Assembly (NCBI RefSeq): GCF_002072155.1
Contig: NZ_BDIY01000021.1
Span: forward strand, 17,773-81,772
Reading direction: 5' to 3'
DNA length: 64,000 bases
Origin: Roseovarius sp. A-2
Lineage (GTDB): Bacteria; Pseudomonadota; Alphaproteobacteria; Rhodobacterales; Rhodobacteraceae
Notes under the pieces: generated by a model
Told to the model about the DNA's origin: nothing
The model's database searches: none
What the model saw: the letters and a program-made list of their open reading frames with translations, nothing else
Part shown: piece after piece, positions 44,327 through 52,083 of the stretch
Layout of the letters: each line of letters starts with the position of its first letter
Position numbering within the stretch: position 1 is the first letter of the stretch
Position numbers and translations under genes: made by a program

Positions 44327-44617
44327 TCAGGCGTTGGCGGCCTGCGCCTTGGCAATCTCTTTCTTCACCTTGAGTGCCGAAGGAGAGAGTTCTTCGTTCT
44401 TGGCTTTCGCGAGAAAGGCGTCAAGCCCGCCGCGATGGTCGACGCTGCGCAGCGCATGAGCCGAGATCCGCAGCTTGATACCACGGTTCAGGGTTTCCGA
44501 CTGCAGCGTCACATCATTGAGGTTCGGCAGATACCGACGCTTGGTTTTGTTATTGGCATGGCTGGAGTTATTGCCAACCATCGGGCCTTTTCCGGTCAGT
44601 TCGCAGCGGCGCGACAT
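44327..44617 (-). CDS. rpmB: 50S ribosomal protein L28
   Basis: 96 residues. [20 protein letters not shown], then [15 protein letters not shown] and [21 protein letters not shown], is the L28 sequence of alphaproteobacteria almost without change. Part of the large ribosomal subunit, single transcription unit. Its presence marks this part of the window as chromosomal core. Confidence 0.97.
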   Translation of the reverse strand: MSRRCELTGKGPMVGNNSSHANNKTKRRYLPNLNDVTLQSETLNRGIKLRISAHALRSVDHRGGLDAFLAKAKNEELSPSALKVKKEIAKAQAANA

Positions 44618-44802
44618 GGGGTCATCCTCGTTCTTGTTGAGGGCGCGGTCTGGCCCTGCTTAACACAAACGGGCACCGCCACCGGCAGCGCCCCGAAATC
44701 CGTTTTGGGTCTTTAGGCGCAATGGACAGGGGCGTCAAGGGATTCGAGCGCGAAAATGGCGGGTTGGTTTGCGAAGGGGCCGTGGTTAGGGCTTGGCGCT
44801 AG

Positions 44803-45021
44803 TGGTCGAGGGCGCGGCACGAAAGATTCGAGCGCGCGGGCATCGAATGCGATTTCGTGAATGCTCGGAATGAGAATGCGCTGGTTTCACTGGCGACGCT
44901 GCCAAACGGTTTTGTCGCGCGCACGCTTAAACTGACCGATCATGAGGTGTTTTTCCGGTCGATCTTTCCGCGGCCCGATGGCACCTGTCGGTCTGGGCCA
45001 TTTCATGCCCCTCAAGTTTGA
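44803..45021 (+). pseudogene. Protein-coding remnant, 72 codons without start
   Basis: An open frame with coding look (RHERFERAGIECDFVNARNE, LVSLATLPNGFVARTLKLTD, then HEVFFRSIFPRPDG) ends at TGA 45019-45021 and begins right after a stop, with no start codon at a sensible place. It resembles the interior of a transferase-type protein (perhaps glycosyltransferase 25-like), but the match is weak. The remainder of 44618-45318 contains no gene that I can support. Confidence 0.4.
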
Positions 45022-45318
45022 GTCCCGCGATGATCGCGAGAATGAGTGTTTGGGCCAAGAAGATGGGAGAGGCGGTTTGGTAACGAACTTCTGAGCGGCT
45101 GCGGTGCGGGACGAAACTACCGGGTGCGTCGACACGGTAAGCCAGCAGACGAAAGCAAACTGAACGCGCAATACAGCGCGAAGTCAGTCTGAGAATGGCG
45201 AAGGAATACCTTTTCATCAAAGAGTAGCCGGCCGAATCTGACATTGGTTCAAAGAGCAACATTGGCCAGGGGCGCACCAAGCGGACTCCATCCTGACACC
45301 GCCGCCCCGCCCAAGCCC

Positions 45319-46062
45319 TCACCCCGTAGCTGTCCCATCCAGCCAGCGGCGGCAAGCGCGATCGACGGCCATGTGCAACAGAAGCGTGAACACCGCCAGC
45401 ACGATCAGGGCGGCGAACATGAGGTCGATCTTGGCGCGGCCGTTGGCGAGCAGCATCAGGTAGCCCAAGCCTTTCGAGGCGCCCACCCATTCACCGATGA
45501 TCGCGCCGATGGGGGCGTAGACGGCGGCGAGGCGAAGCCCCGAGGCGAAGCCGGGCAGGGCGGCGGGCACGCGGATATGCCACATCAGGCGCGCGCCGTT
45601 GGCCCCCATGATGCGGCCCAGATCGAGCCAGTGTTGCGGCGTGCGCATCAGCGCGTCGAAAAAGGCCGAAGTCACCGGGAAATAGATGATCAGGAGCGCC
45701 ATGGCGACCTTGGACCAGAGGCCATAGTCCAGCCAGAGCGTCAGGATGGGTGCCAGGGCAAAGACCGGGATGGCCTGTGAAAAGACCATCATCGGGCGGA
45801 TCAGGCGGCGCGCCAGCGGCGAGGCGGCGAGGCCGATGGCCGACAGGCCGCCGAGGATTGCACCCAAAGCCAGCCCGATCAGCACCTCGGCTGCGGTGAT
45901 GCCTGCGTGTTCCAGAATGAGCGCGCGGCTTTGCCAAAGCGTCTCGGCCACGCGGGCGGGGCCGGGCAGGATGAAGGGTGGCAGGGCCGCCAGCACCACC
46001 AGCGCCTGCCAGAGCGCCAGCGCCAGCACCGTGGAGGTGACGATGGTGACAAGGCGGCTCAT
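45319..46062 (-). CDS. thiX: ABC transporter permease for thiamine precursors, ThiX-like
   Basis: 247 residues with six membrane helices and the coupling motif GANGARLMWHIRVPAALPGFASGLRLAA (EAA loop). It belongs to the SsuC/TauC/ThiX permease family. In an operon with TenA and under a TPP riboswitch, it most likely carries formylaminopyrimidine or HMP-type breakdown products of thiamine. The ATG overlaps the tenA stop by 4 nt. No substrate-binding gene follows. Confidence 0.85.
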   Translation of the reverse strand: MSRLVTIVTSTVLALALWQALVVLAALPPFILPGPARVAETLWQSRALILEHAGITAAEVLIGLALGAILGGLSAIGLAASPLARRLIRPMMVFSQAIPVFALAPILTLWLDYGLWSKVAMALLIIYFPVTSAFFDALMRTPQHWLDLGRIMGANGARLMWHIRVPAALPGFASGLRLAAVYAPIGAIIGEWVGASKGLGYLMLLANGRAKIDLMFAALIVLAVFTLLLHMAVDRACRRWLDGTATG

Positions 46063-46715
46063 GTCTCGGGATAGCCCATGAGGGCGGCGTCGAAGAAGGC
46101 GCGCTCAAGCCGCGTGGCGTGGGTGAAGGTCGTCTCGACCGCGCGCTGTTCTTCGGGTGAGAGACAGGGCCAGACCACGTCAATCTGGCCGCGCAGGTAG
46201 GCGACCACGTCTTCGAATCCGTCGCCGCTGTGGAGCGTGATCCATTCGCCGAACCAGAAGGGCAGGTTTTCCACCTTGTCGGCATGCGGCGTGGCCCAGT
46301 CGAGATAGGACCATTCGGCGACCACCAGCACTGTGAGCATCTGTTCGTAGCGTCCCGATTGCGCGGCGTCGCGCATGAGGGTCTGGAATTCGGCGGTCAC
46401 GGGATGCACCGGGGCAGGCGGCTCTGCCTGACCGCCAAGGGCCTCGATGGCGCGCAGGAAATAGGTGTTCTCGGGGCCGGAAATCAGCCCGAGGAACTGC
46501 GCGCCGGGGATCGCGTCGGGCAGCGTAGGCGCATGGGCGATGGCCGAGGCCAGAAGCCGCACGAAGCCCTCGATGAAGAGATAATCCTGCCGCAGATAGG
46601 CCAGCATTCGGTCCTCGGGCAGGGTGCCCGCCGCCAATTGATCGGTGAAGGCGTGGCGGGTGGCGGCCTGCCAGTCCCCGGCGCAGAGCGATTGCAGGTG
46701 ATCGGTGGGGCGCAT
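46059..46715 (-). CDS. tenA: TenA-family aminopyrimidine aminohydrolase-like protein
   Basis: 218 residues, all helical. HAFTDQLAAGTLPEDRMLAYLRQDYLFIEGF is the TenA signature region, and FWFGEWITLHSGDGFE lies near the C-terminus. At the place where TenA_C enzymes carry the catalytic Cys (LPCFW-type) this protein has VVAEWSY, so it belongs to the TenA_E type, which relies on a Glu. Members act on degraded thiamine pyrimidines to feed HMP salvage. The gene lies between thiZ and thiX on the same strand. Confidence 0.85.
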   Translation of the reverse strand: MRPTDHLQSLCAGDWQAATRHAFTDQLAAGTLPEDRMLAYLRQDYLFIEGFVRLLASAIAHAPTLPDAIPGAQFLGLISGPENTYFLRAIEALGGQAEPPAPVHPVTAEFQTLMRDAAQSGRYEQMLTVLVVAEWSYLDWATPHADKVENLPFWFGEWITLHSGDGFEDVVAYLRGQIDVVWPCLSPEEQRAVETTFTHATRLERAFFDAALMGYPET

Positions 46716-46726
46716 GGGCTGTCCTT

Positions 46727-47455
46727 TCAGGCGGGCGCGCGCAGGCGTGACAAGAGTCTGCCCTGCGCGGTGAGGGTTTCGGGATCGTCCACGGGCCGGG
46801 GCACGGTGCTGGGGGGCGGTGTGACGTCTTCCAGCCCCGTCTCGGTCAGGATGTGGATCGCGTGGCCCATGCGCGCGGCCTCGGCCGGGTCGTGGGTGAC
46901 CATGAGCACGGTGCGGCCCTTCAGGTGTTCTGCCGTGAGGTCCTGCATCTGCGTGCGGGTGCGCGCGTCGAGGGCCGAAAACGGCTCGTCGAGCAGGATC
47001 ACGGGGCGATCCTCCATCAGGGTGCGGGCGAGTGCCACACGTTGTTTCTGCCCGCCCGAGAGCGCGCCGGGGCGTTTATGGGCGTGATCCCCGAGCCCGA
47101 CCCGCGCGAGCATGCGCATGGCGCGGGCGCGGTCACGCGCCTCACCCCGGAGCCGCGCGCCGAGCGTGACATTGCCCAGCACGTCGAGCCACGGCATCAG
47201 CAGATCGCCCTGCGCCATCAGCGCCATGCGCCCGGCAAGCGGCGACGCGTCGGAGGCGGTGATGGTCCCGGTGAAGTCGGTGACGTCATCAACGCCCGCG
47301 ATCAGGCGCAGGAGCGTCGTCTTGCCCACGCCCGAGGGGCCGAGCAGGCAGGTGATGCGCCCGGCAGGCACCGTAAGGTGAAGTGGGCCGAAGACGTGCA
47401 GGCCGCCGATGCGGGCGGTGCCGTCGAGCGTGAGCGCGGGCGCGTCGGGGCGCAT
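46727..47455 (-). CDS. thiZ: ABC transporter ATP-binding protein for thiamine precursors, ThiZ-like
   Basis: 242 residues from the ATG at 47455 (GAGAGG 6 nt upstream). Walker A GPSGVGKTT, LMAQGDLLMPWLDVLGNVTLG in the Q-loop region, LSGGQKQRVALARTL, Walker B ILLDEPFSALD and VTHDPAEAARMGH. SsuB/ThiZ subfamily. It is the first gene after the TPP riboswitch and powers ThiX. Confidence 0.88.
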   Translation of the reverse strand: MRPDAPALTLDGTARIGGLHVFGPLHLTVPAGRITCLLGPSGVGKTTLLRLIAGVDDVTDFTGTITASDASPLAGRMALMAQGDLLMPWLDVLGNVTLGARLRGEARDRARAMRMLARVGLGDHAHKRPGALSGGQKQRVALARTLMEDRPVILLDEPFSALDARTRTQMQDLTAEHLKGRTVLMVTHDPAEAARMGHAIHILTETGLEDVTPPPSTVPRPVDDPETLTAQGRLLSRLRAPA

Positions 47456-47516
47456 GGGCGACCTCTCATTCAGGCGGATCGCGGGCATGGGGGGAACGGG
47501 CGCGGGCGCGCAATCT

Positions 47517-47597
47517 CCGTTCCCTACGCCGGTGCGAGCCGGATCAGGTTCGGTGGGTTGGCATCGCTGCCTCTCAGCCCCAGGGGGCACCCCAACG
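47517..47597 (-). promoter_or_regulatory. TPP riboswitch (THI element)
   Basis: Read on the minus strand: GGGGTGCCCC helix, CTGAGAGG, the gap, then CCGAACCTGATCCGG, a short stem and CGTAGGGAACGG. These blocks are the conserved pyrimidine- and pyrophosphate-sensing parts of the THI element. It ends 62 nt before thiZ. Binding of thiamine pyrophosphate should reduce expression of thiZ-tenA-thiX, probably at translation initiation, since no terminator T-run follows. Confidence 0.92.
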
Positions 47598-47720
47598 GAT
47601 GCGCCAGATGTAACAACGCTGCTGATCCTTGGCAAGCGGTACGCCGGTGCCGGATTACAGCCGTTCAGCGAATGTTAAGATTTGCTTGCCATGCTGCGCG
47701 GGCACGAGGGGAGAGACGAC

Positions 47721-48323
47721 ATGCACGGGCTGGTGAACCGCGCCTTGGAAAGATTTACCCGCGACAGCTATGGCGACGGGCTGTGGCTGGAGGTGATGTC
47801 GGGGCTCGATCTGGGCTATAGCGAGTTCGAGCCGCTGATGCGCTATGAGCCGGAGGTGACGCAACGGGTGCTGATGGCGCTGGGTTCCCGGTTGAGGCGG
47901 TCACGTGATGACCTGCTGGAGGATGTCGGCACCTATCTGGTGTCGCATCCCAAGGTGGAGCCGATCCGACGGCTGTTGCGGTTCAGCGGCGTCGATTTCG
48001 CCGATTTCCTGCATTCACTGGAGGAACTGCCGGATCGCGCGCGGCTGGCGGTGGCGGACCTTGATCTGCCGCCCATTTGCCTGCACGCGCAGGGGGCCGG
48101 GCTCTACCGGCTGGAGGTCGGCTTGCACGATTGCAAGGATTTGCGCTTTGGCCCGGTCGTGATGGGCGTTCTGCGTGCCATGGCTGACGATTACGGCGCG
48201 CTGGTGGTCCTCGAGCATCGCGGTGCCACCGGGACGGAGGAGTTGATCGAGGTGCGGTTGCTGGACGAGGGTTTCGCCAGCGGTCGGGCGTTTGATCTGG
48301 GCGCGGGGCGGCAGGCGGGATGA
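47721..48323 (+). CDS. H-NOX-like (heme NO-binding) protein lacking heme-ligand residues
   Basis: 200 residues from the ATG at 47721. MHGLVNRALERFTRDSYG and LEDVGTYLVSHPKVEPIRRLLRFSGVDF establish the H-NOX fold. However, the position of the proximal heme His (LHxR-type) reads ELPDRAR with Pro104, and the YxSxR heme-propionate motif reads Y129-x-L131-x-V133. Heme binding is therefore doubtful. The stop overlaps a GGDEF gene by 4 nt, the classic H-NOX/cyclase pairing. It may sense something other than NO, or act as a protein-protein module. Confidence 0.85.
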   Translation: MHGLVNRALERFTRDSYGDGLWLEVMSGLDLGYSEFEPLMRYEPEVTQRVLMALGSRLRRSRDDLLEDVGTYLVSHPKVEPIRRLLRFSGVDFADFLHSLEELPDRARLAVADLDLPPICLHAQGAGLYRLEVGLHDCKDLRFGPVVMGVLRAMADDYGALVVLEHRGATGTEELIEVRLLDEGFASGRAFDLGAGRQAG

Positions 48324-49345
48324 GACGGGTGACCCCCGCTGAGGCGTTCTTGCCGGTGCTGGACCGGATTTGCCCGATGCATGCGGTGCTGGGGCCGACC
48401 GGCCACATCGTGCAGGCAGGGCCAACCCTGGCCAAGGTGATCACGCAACGCGCGGTGACGGGCGCGCGGTTTCTCGAGCTGTTCGAGCTCGTGCGCCCGG
48501 CGCAGGTGCAGGACATGGCGGGCCTGCTGGCGCTCGATGGGGCGCGGTTGCGGATGCGGCTGCGGGCGGGGCCGCGTCATGCGTTCAAGGGGGTTCTGGC
48601 CCCGCTCGATCTGGCCGGGGGGCGCGGCGCGCTGGTCAACCTGTCCTTCGGCATCTCGGTGATCGAGGCGGTGCGCGATTTCGGCCTGACCGGGGCGGAT
48701 TTCGCGGCGACCGACCTTGCGACGGAAATGCTTTATATGCTGGAGGCGAAATCGGCGGCGATGGAGGAGTCGCGCAGGCTCAACCTGCGTCTGGAAGGGG
48801 CGCGGATCGCGGCGCAGGAACAGGCGTTTACCGATACGCTGACCGGGCTCAAGAACCGCCGCGCGCTGGATCACGTGCTGGAGCGTATGACCCAGAACGG
48901 CGAGGATTTCGCGCTCATGCATCTCGATCTCGACTACTTCAAGCAGGTGAACGATACCTATGGCCATGCTGCGGGAGATCATGTGTTGCAGGTGGTCGCG
49001 CGGCGCATGCTGTCGCTGGTCCGCCCGGACGATGTGATCGCGCGAGTGGGGGGGGATGAATTTATCCTGCTTTTTGCCGGTCTAGGCGTGCGCGACCGTC
49101 TGGCGGACCTGTCGCAGCGCCTGATCGCGAAGCTTGAAGAACCGGTGGATCATGAGGGCGCGACCTGCCGGATCTCGGCGAGCATCGGGGGAACGCTGCG
49201 CTGCCTCTATACCTCGCCCGATCTCGGCCAGATGATGGTCGATGCCGATCAGGCACTTTATGCGGCCAAGGCTGCCGGGCGTGGTTGCTACCGGCTCCAT
49301 TGCGGCGACGACCAGTGCGAACGCGAGATGCGCGGCGCGGGATGA
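48320..49345 (+). CDS. Diguanylate cyclase with H-NOX-associated N-terminal domain
   Basis: 341 residues. The first 150 (CPMHAVLGPTGHIVQAGPTLAKV, FSISVIEAVRDFGLTGADFAATD) are the PAS-like domain that accompanies H-NOX proteins. A coiled coil (about 135-170) leads to GGDEF, with DTLTGLKNRRALDHVL, MHLDLDYFKQVNDTYGHAAGD and the intact VGGDEFI at about 243-249. No RxxD inhibitory site at the standard place (VRPD precedes by five residues as RPDD, borderline). It makes cyclic di-GMP under control of the upstream H-NOX-like protein. Confidence 0.9.
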   Translation: MRRVTPAEAFLPVLDRICPMHAVLGPTGHIVQAGPTLAKVITQRAVTGARFLELFELVRPAQVQDMAGLLALDGARLRMRLRAGPRHAFKGVLAPLDLAGGRGALVNLSFGISVIEAVRDFGLTGADFAATDLATEMLYMLEAKSAAMEESRRLNLRLEGARIAAQEQAFTDTLTGLKNRRALDHVLERMTQNGEDFALMHLDLDYFKQVNDTYGHAAGDHVLQVVARRMLSLVRPDDVIARVGGDEFILLFAGLGVRDRLADLSQRLIAKLEEPVDHEGATCRISASIGGTLRCLYTSPDLGQMMVDADQALYAAKAAGRGCYRLHCGDDQCEREMRGAG

Positions 49346-49361
49346 CGCAGCTGGTTTCGGC

Positions 49362-49793
49362 TCAATCCGGCGCCGGTATGGCGACACGCTCGAGATAGGC
49401 CCAGACATCGCGTGCCTTCTGCGTGTCCCGGAGCTTGTAGGCCATCTTGCCGCGCGCCTCGGGGTCATCGAGATAATCCCGCAGAAAGGCGGTGGCGTCC
49501 TTCACATAGACGACGAAATCCGCCTCATTCCAGCGCAGGCCGGAATTACCCGCCGCCACCATTGAGGTCGAATAATGAAAATTCGGCACGCTCCCGGCAT
49601 GTCGCCCGATGACGCCATAAAGATTGGGTCCGGTGCGACCGCCGCGCACAACCGAACGGCCGGTCTCGTCGATCACCGAATGGCAGGCGCGGCAATCCCG
49701 AAAAATTTGTTCGCCCCGTTTCGAATCCGCCGCGACCGCAGGGTTGGACGGCCACGCCAACAGCAGGAGTATCACCCATGGGTTGTGTTTCAT
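49362..49793 (-). CDS. Class I c-type cytochrome
   Basis: 143 residues from the ATG at 49793 (GGAGG upstream), with a signal peptide ending AVAAD. Heme is attached at CRACH (Cys34, Cys37, His38); the probable axial Met is in GKMAYKL. RTGPNLYGVIGRHAGSVPNFHYS is typical of the cytochrome c2/c550 group. Periplasmic electron carrier. It stands tail to tail with the cyclase gene. Confidence 0.92.
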   Translation of the reverse strand: MKHNPWVILLLLAWPSNPAVAADSKRGEQIFRDCRACHSVIDETGRSVVRGGRTGPNLYGVIGRHAGSVPNFHYSTSMVAAGNSGLRWNEADFVVYVKDATAFLRDYLDDPEARGKMAYKLRDTQKARDVWAYLERVAIPAPD

Positions 49794-49972
49794 GCGCCCC
49801 CTCCACTGCGGCTCTGATTGGAACGTCGCAAGTGACGCGCCGTAAAGCAACTAGCCAGTGCTGGATGTCACGCGCTTGTCAGCTATGATCAACGCGACGT
49901 GAAGGCCAAGCACCTGGAGTCAAAACACAACCTATGCGCGAAATTCGGGTCGCGCCTCGCAGGTCCGGTTGG

Positions 49973-51256
49973 CTAGAGGGAGGTCAGGCGATACATGCCC
50001 GCGCTCGAAAACGCGATGGAGGTCCCGTCGGCGATTTCTTCGGCAAAGCGCAGGGCGATCACTTGTAACGCCGCTTGCCTTCCGCGCGCGATCAGCGCGT
50101 GCCGCGATGGAAGGGCGGGGGTTAATCCCGGCCTGAGCAGGGTTTGCGACCAGATCAGCGGATGCAGCTCATGCAGGTGGGTGGCAAGCAGCCAGTCCAG
50201 GCAATCCTGAATGCGCGCGCGCGTCGCCTCTTGGGCTGCCGGCAACCGCGCGTCGCCGGGTTTCGGGGCCATGGCCAGCCCGCAAAAGGCCGCCAGTTGA
50301 TTGATGACATGCTGGTTGTTGCGCCGGGCGACGATATCGCGCAGCCCGTCGATGAAGAACTCGACATCGAGCCGGGCAAGGGCACCGCAATCGCGCGCGA
50401 GCGCATCGAGATACACCCAAGCATAGCCCCCCGCGCCCCAGATGTCCTGCGTGAGAGCGGCGGTTCGCCGCGCCTCCAGATCGAGGCTGTCGTAATCGCC
50501 GTAACGGGATGGCAGGAGCGCCTCGCCGAGCGCGCGCATGTGGCGGGGCGTGTCGGGGTCGAGGTCGATCAACGTGGCGTAATCATCGGCCACGCGCAGC
50601 CGCGGCGTGGGCCGCGCCGCCAGGAGCGCGCATTGTGCGGCGGCCAACGACGGCGCGTCTAGATCGACCCCGTCGAAGGGCGCGAGCAGATCCTCGGCAC
50701 GCCGGAAGTGTTCCAGAAATCGCTGCTTGTGGACGGAGGTGCGCGGGTCTTTCGCCGTGGTGCGCCAGGCCAAGCCGATGTCGACATGGGCATGCGCGAG
50801 CACAAGCGCCACCGGATAGCAATCGGGCAGCTCGGCGCGGATCGCCTCGAGCGCGTCGATGCCGCTGGGGTCGGGCGTTGCCCCGTCATGCAGTGAATCC
50901 TCGGCGGCACAGACGATATCGGCGCGCGCACCGTAGGCCAGCAGGCTTGTCGCCGCCTCTCCGCCCGGGGTGCGCAGGCGCGCCGAATCAGCATATTCGA
51001 TGAGCTCCGCCAGATCCTCCCACTGTTCTTGCCGGGCGAGTTTCTGGCCCTTGTCCTGATGCGTGGCGCGGGCGATTTCCTCGTCGCTGATCGGCAGGGC
51101 AGGCAGCAGGATGCGTCGGGTCAGGCTGTCGAGATCGGGTGTCTGCTTTGGGCGAAACCGAGAGGTCAGGCTGGCGAATCGCTTTCTGAGCTGGGATTTC
51201 AAAGGTGTAGCGCGGTCGGCATGGGGCTCCGACGGCACGAGAGGATCGAATGGCAT
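49973..51256 (-). CDS. Hypothetical protein (427 aa)
   Basis: 427 residues from the ATG at 51256 (GGAGA 8 nt upstream). Soluble and mostly helical: a basic region (LRKRFASLTSRFRPK), then repeated helices such as LARQEQWEDLAELIEYAD and MRALGEALLPSRYGDYDSL, with a C-terminal LPSRHALIARGRQAALQVIALRFAEEI. The pattern suggests a TPR-like or helical-repeat scaffold. No family recognised. Divergent from the lytic transglycosylase gene, with a 140-bp gap. Confidence 0.75.
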   Translation of the reverse strand: MPFDPLVPSEPHADRATPLKSQLRKRFASLTSRFRPKQTPDLDSLTRRILLPALPISDEEIARATHQDKGQKLARQEQWEDLAELIEYADSARLRTPGGEAATSLLAYGARADIVCAAEDSLHDGATPDPSGIDALEAIRAELPDCYPVALVLAHAHVDIGLAWRTTAKDPRTSVHKQRFLEHFRRAEDLLAPFDGVDLDAPSLAAAQCALLAARPTPRLRVADDYATLIDLDPDTPRHMRALGEALLPSRYGDYDSLDLEARRTAALTQDIWGAGGYAWVYLDALARDCGALARLDVEFFIDGLRDIVARRNNQHVINQLAAFCGLAMAPKPGDARLPAAQEATRARIQDCLDWLLATHLHELHPLIWSQTLLRPGLTPALPSRHALIARGRQAALQVIALRFAEEIADGTSIAFSSAGMYRLTSL

Positions 51257-51396
51257 TTTGTCTCCAACGGCTTTTGTCCGTCGCAGAGTGCCGCCGCTTT
51301 TCGACCAAAACACGGCAAGCCTTGGGTGATGGCGGGGAATTGCCAGTCGTTTCGCGCGAGATTGCCAAAGCCGCGACGCTGCGGCACACTCTCCCG

Positions 51397-52077
51397 ATGC
51401 TGCGCGCCTTGACCCTTCTGACCCTTTTGACCCTGCCGGTCGCGCCGGTGGCCGTCTCCGCGCAGGCCACTGCCGCGCTCGTGCCGGTTCCGCCCCAGGC
51501 CGCGCGCGAGGCCAATCTGCCGCGCACCCGCTGGGAACATCAGCCGCAAGCCGCGCTCTGGACCCGCAGTGCGTTGGCCGCACTCAAGGCGCATGGTGCG
51601 GGTCTGGTCGAGCGGGTGCCGAGCGATATCGCGGAGTGGTGTCCGGCCTACGCGCAGGCGGCGGACAAGGGGCGGCGCGCCTTCTGGGTGGGCTTCCTGT
51701 CGGCCCTGGCCAAGCATGAGAGCACTTATAACGCGCGCGCGGTCGGCGGCGGCGGGCGCTGGCATGGCCTGTTGCAGATCCTGCCCGCCACCGCGCGGGG
51801 CTATGGCTGCCGTGCGGGCGATGGCGTGGCCTTGCAGCACGGCCCGGACAACCTGTCCTGTGCGATCCGCATCATGGCCTATACCGTGCCGCGCGACGGG
51901 GTGGTGTCGCGGGGCATGCGCGGGGTCGCTGCCGATTGGGGGCCGCTCCACAGCCGCGCGAAACGCGAGGACATGAAGCGGTGGTTGCGCGCGCAGAGCT
52001 ACTGCAAGCCGCTCTCTGCCGTGCGCCCCCGTGCGCGCCCGGCGCAGATCACGCAGGTGGCGCAGGTGGCGCGCTGA
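51397..52077 (+). CDS. Lytic transglycosylase, SLT domain
   Basis: 226 residues from the ATG at 51397, with a signal peptide (TLLTLLTLPVAPVAVSA). The catalytic Glu is in FLSALAKHESTYNARAVGG, followed by GRWHGLLQILPATARGYG, which fits the ES...GxMQ...AxxxG order of the fold, with GLLQ in place of GLMQ. Two Cys (GCRAGDG and LSCAIR) may pair. It cleaves peptidoglycan glycan strands in the periplasm. Relatives are used for wall remodelling. Confidence 0.87.
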   Translation: MLRALTLLTLLTLPVAPVAVSAQATAALVPVPPQAAREANLPRTRWEHQPQAALWTRSALAALKAHGAGLVERVPSDIAEWCPAYAQAADKGRRAFWVGFLSALAKHESTYNARAVGGGGRWHGLLQILPATARGYGCRAGDGVALQHGPDNLSCAIRIMAYTVPRDGVVSRGMRGVAADWGPLHSRAKREDMKRWLRAQSYCKPLSAVRPRARPAQITQVAQVAR

Positions 52078-52083
52078 CCGCGC

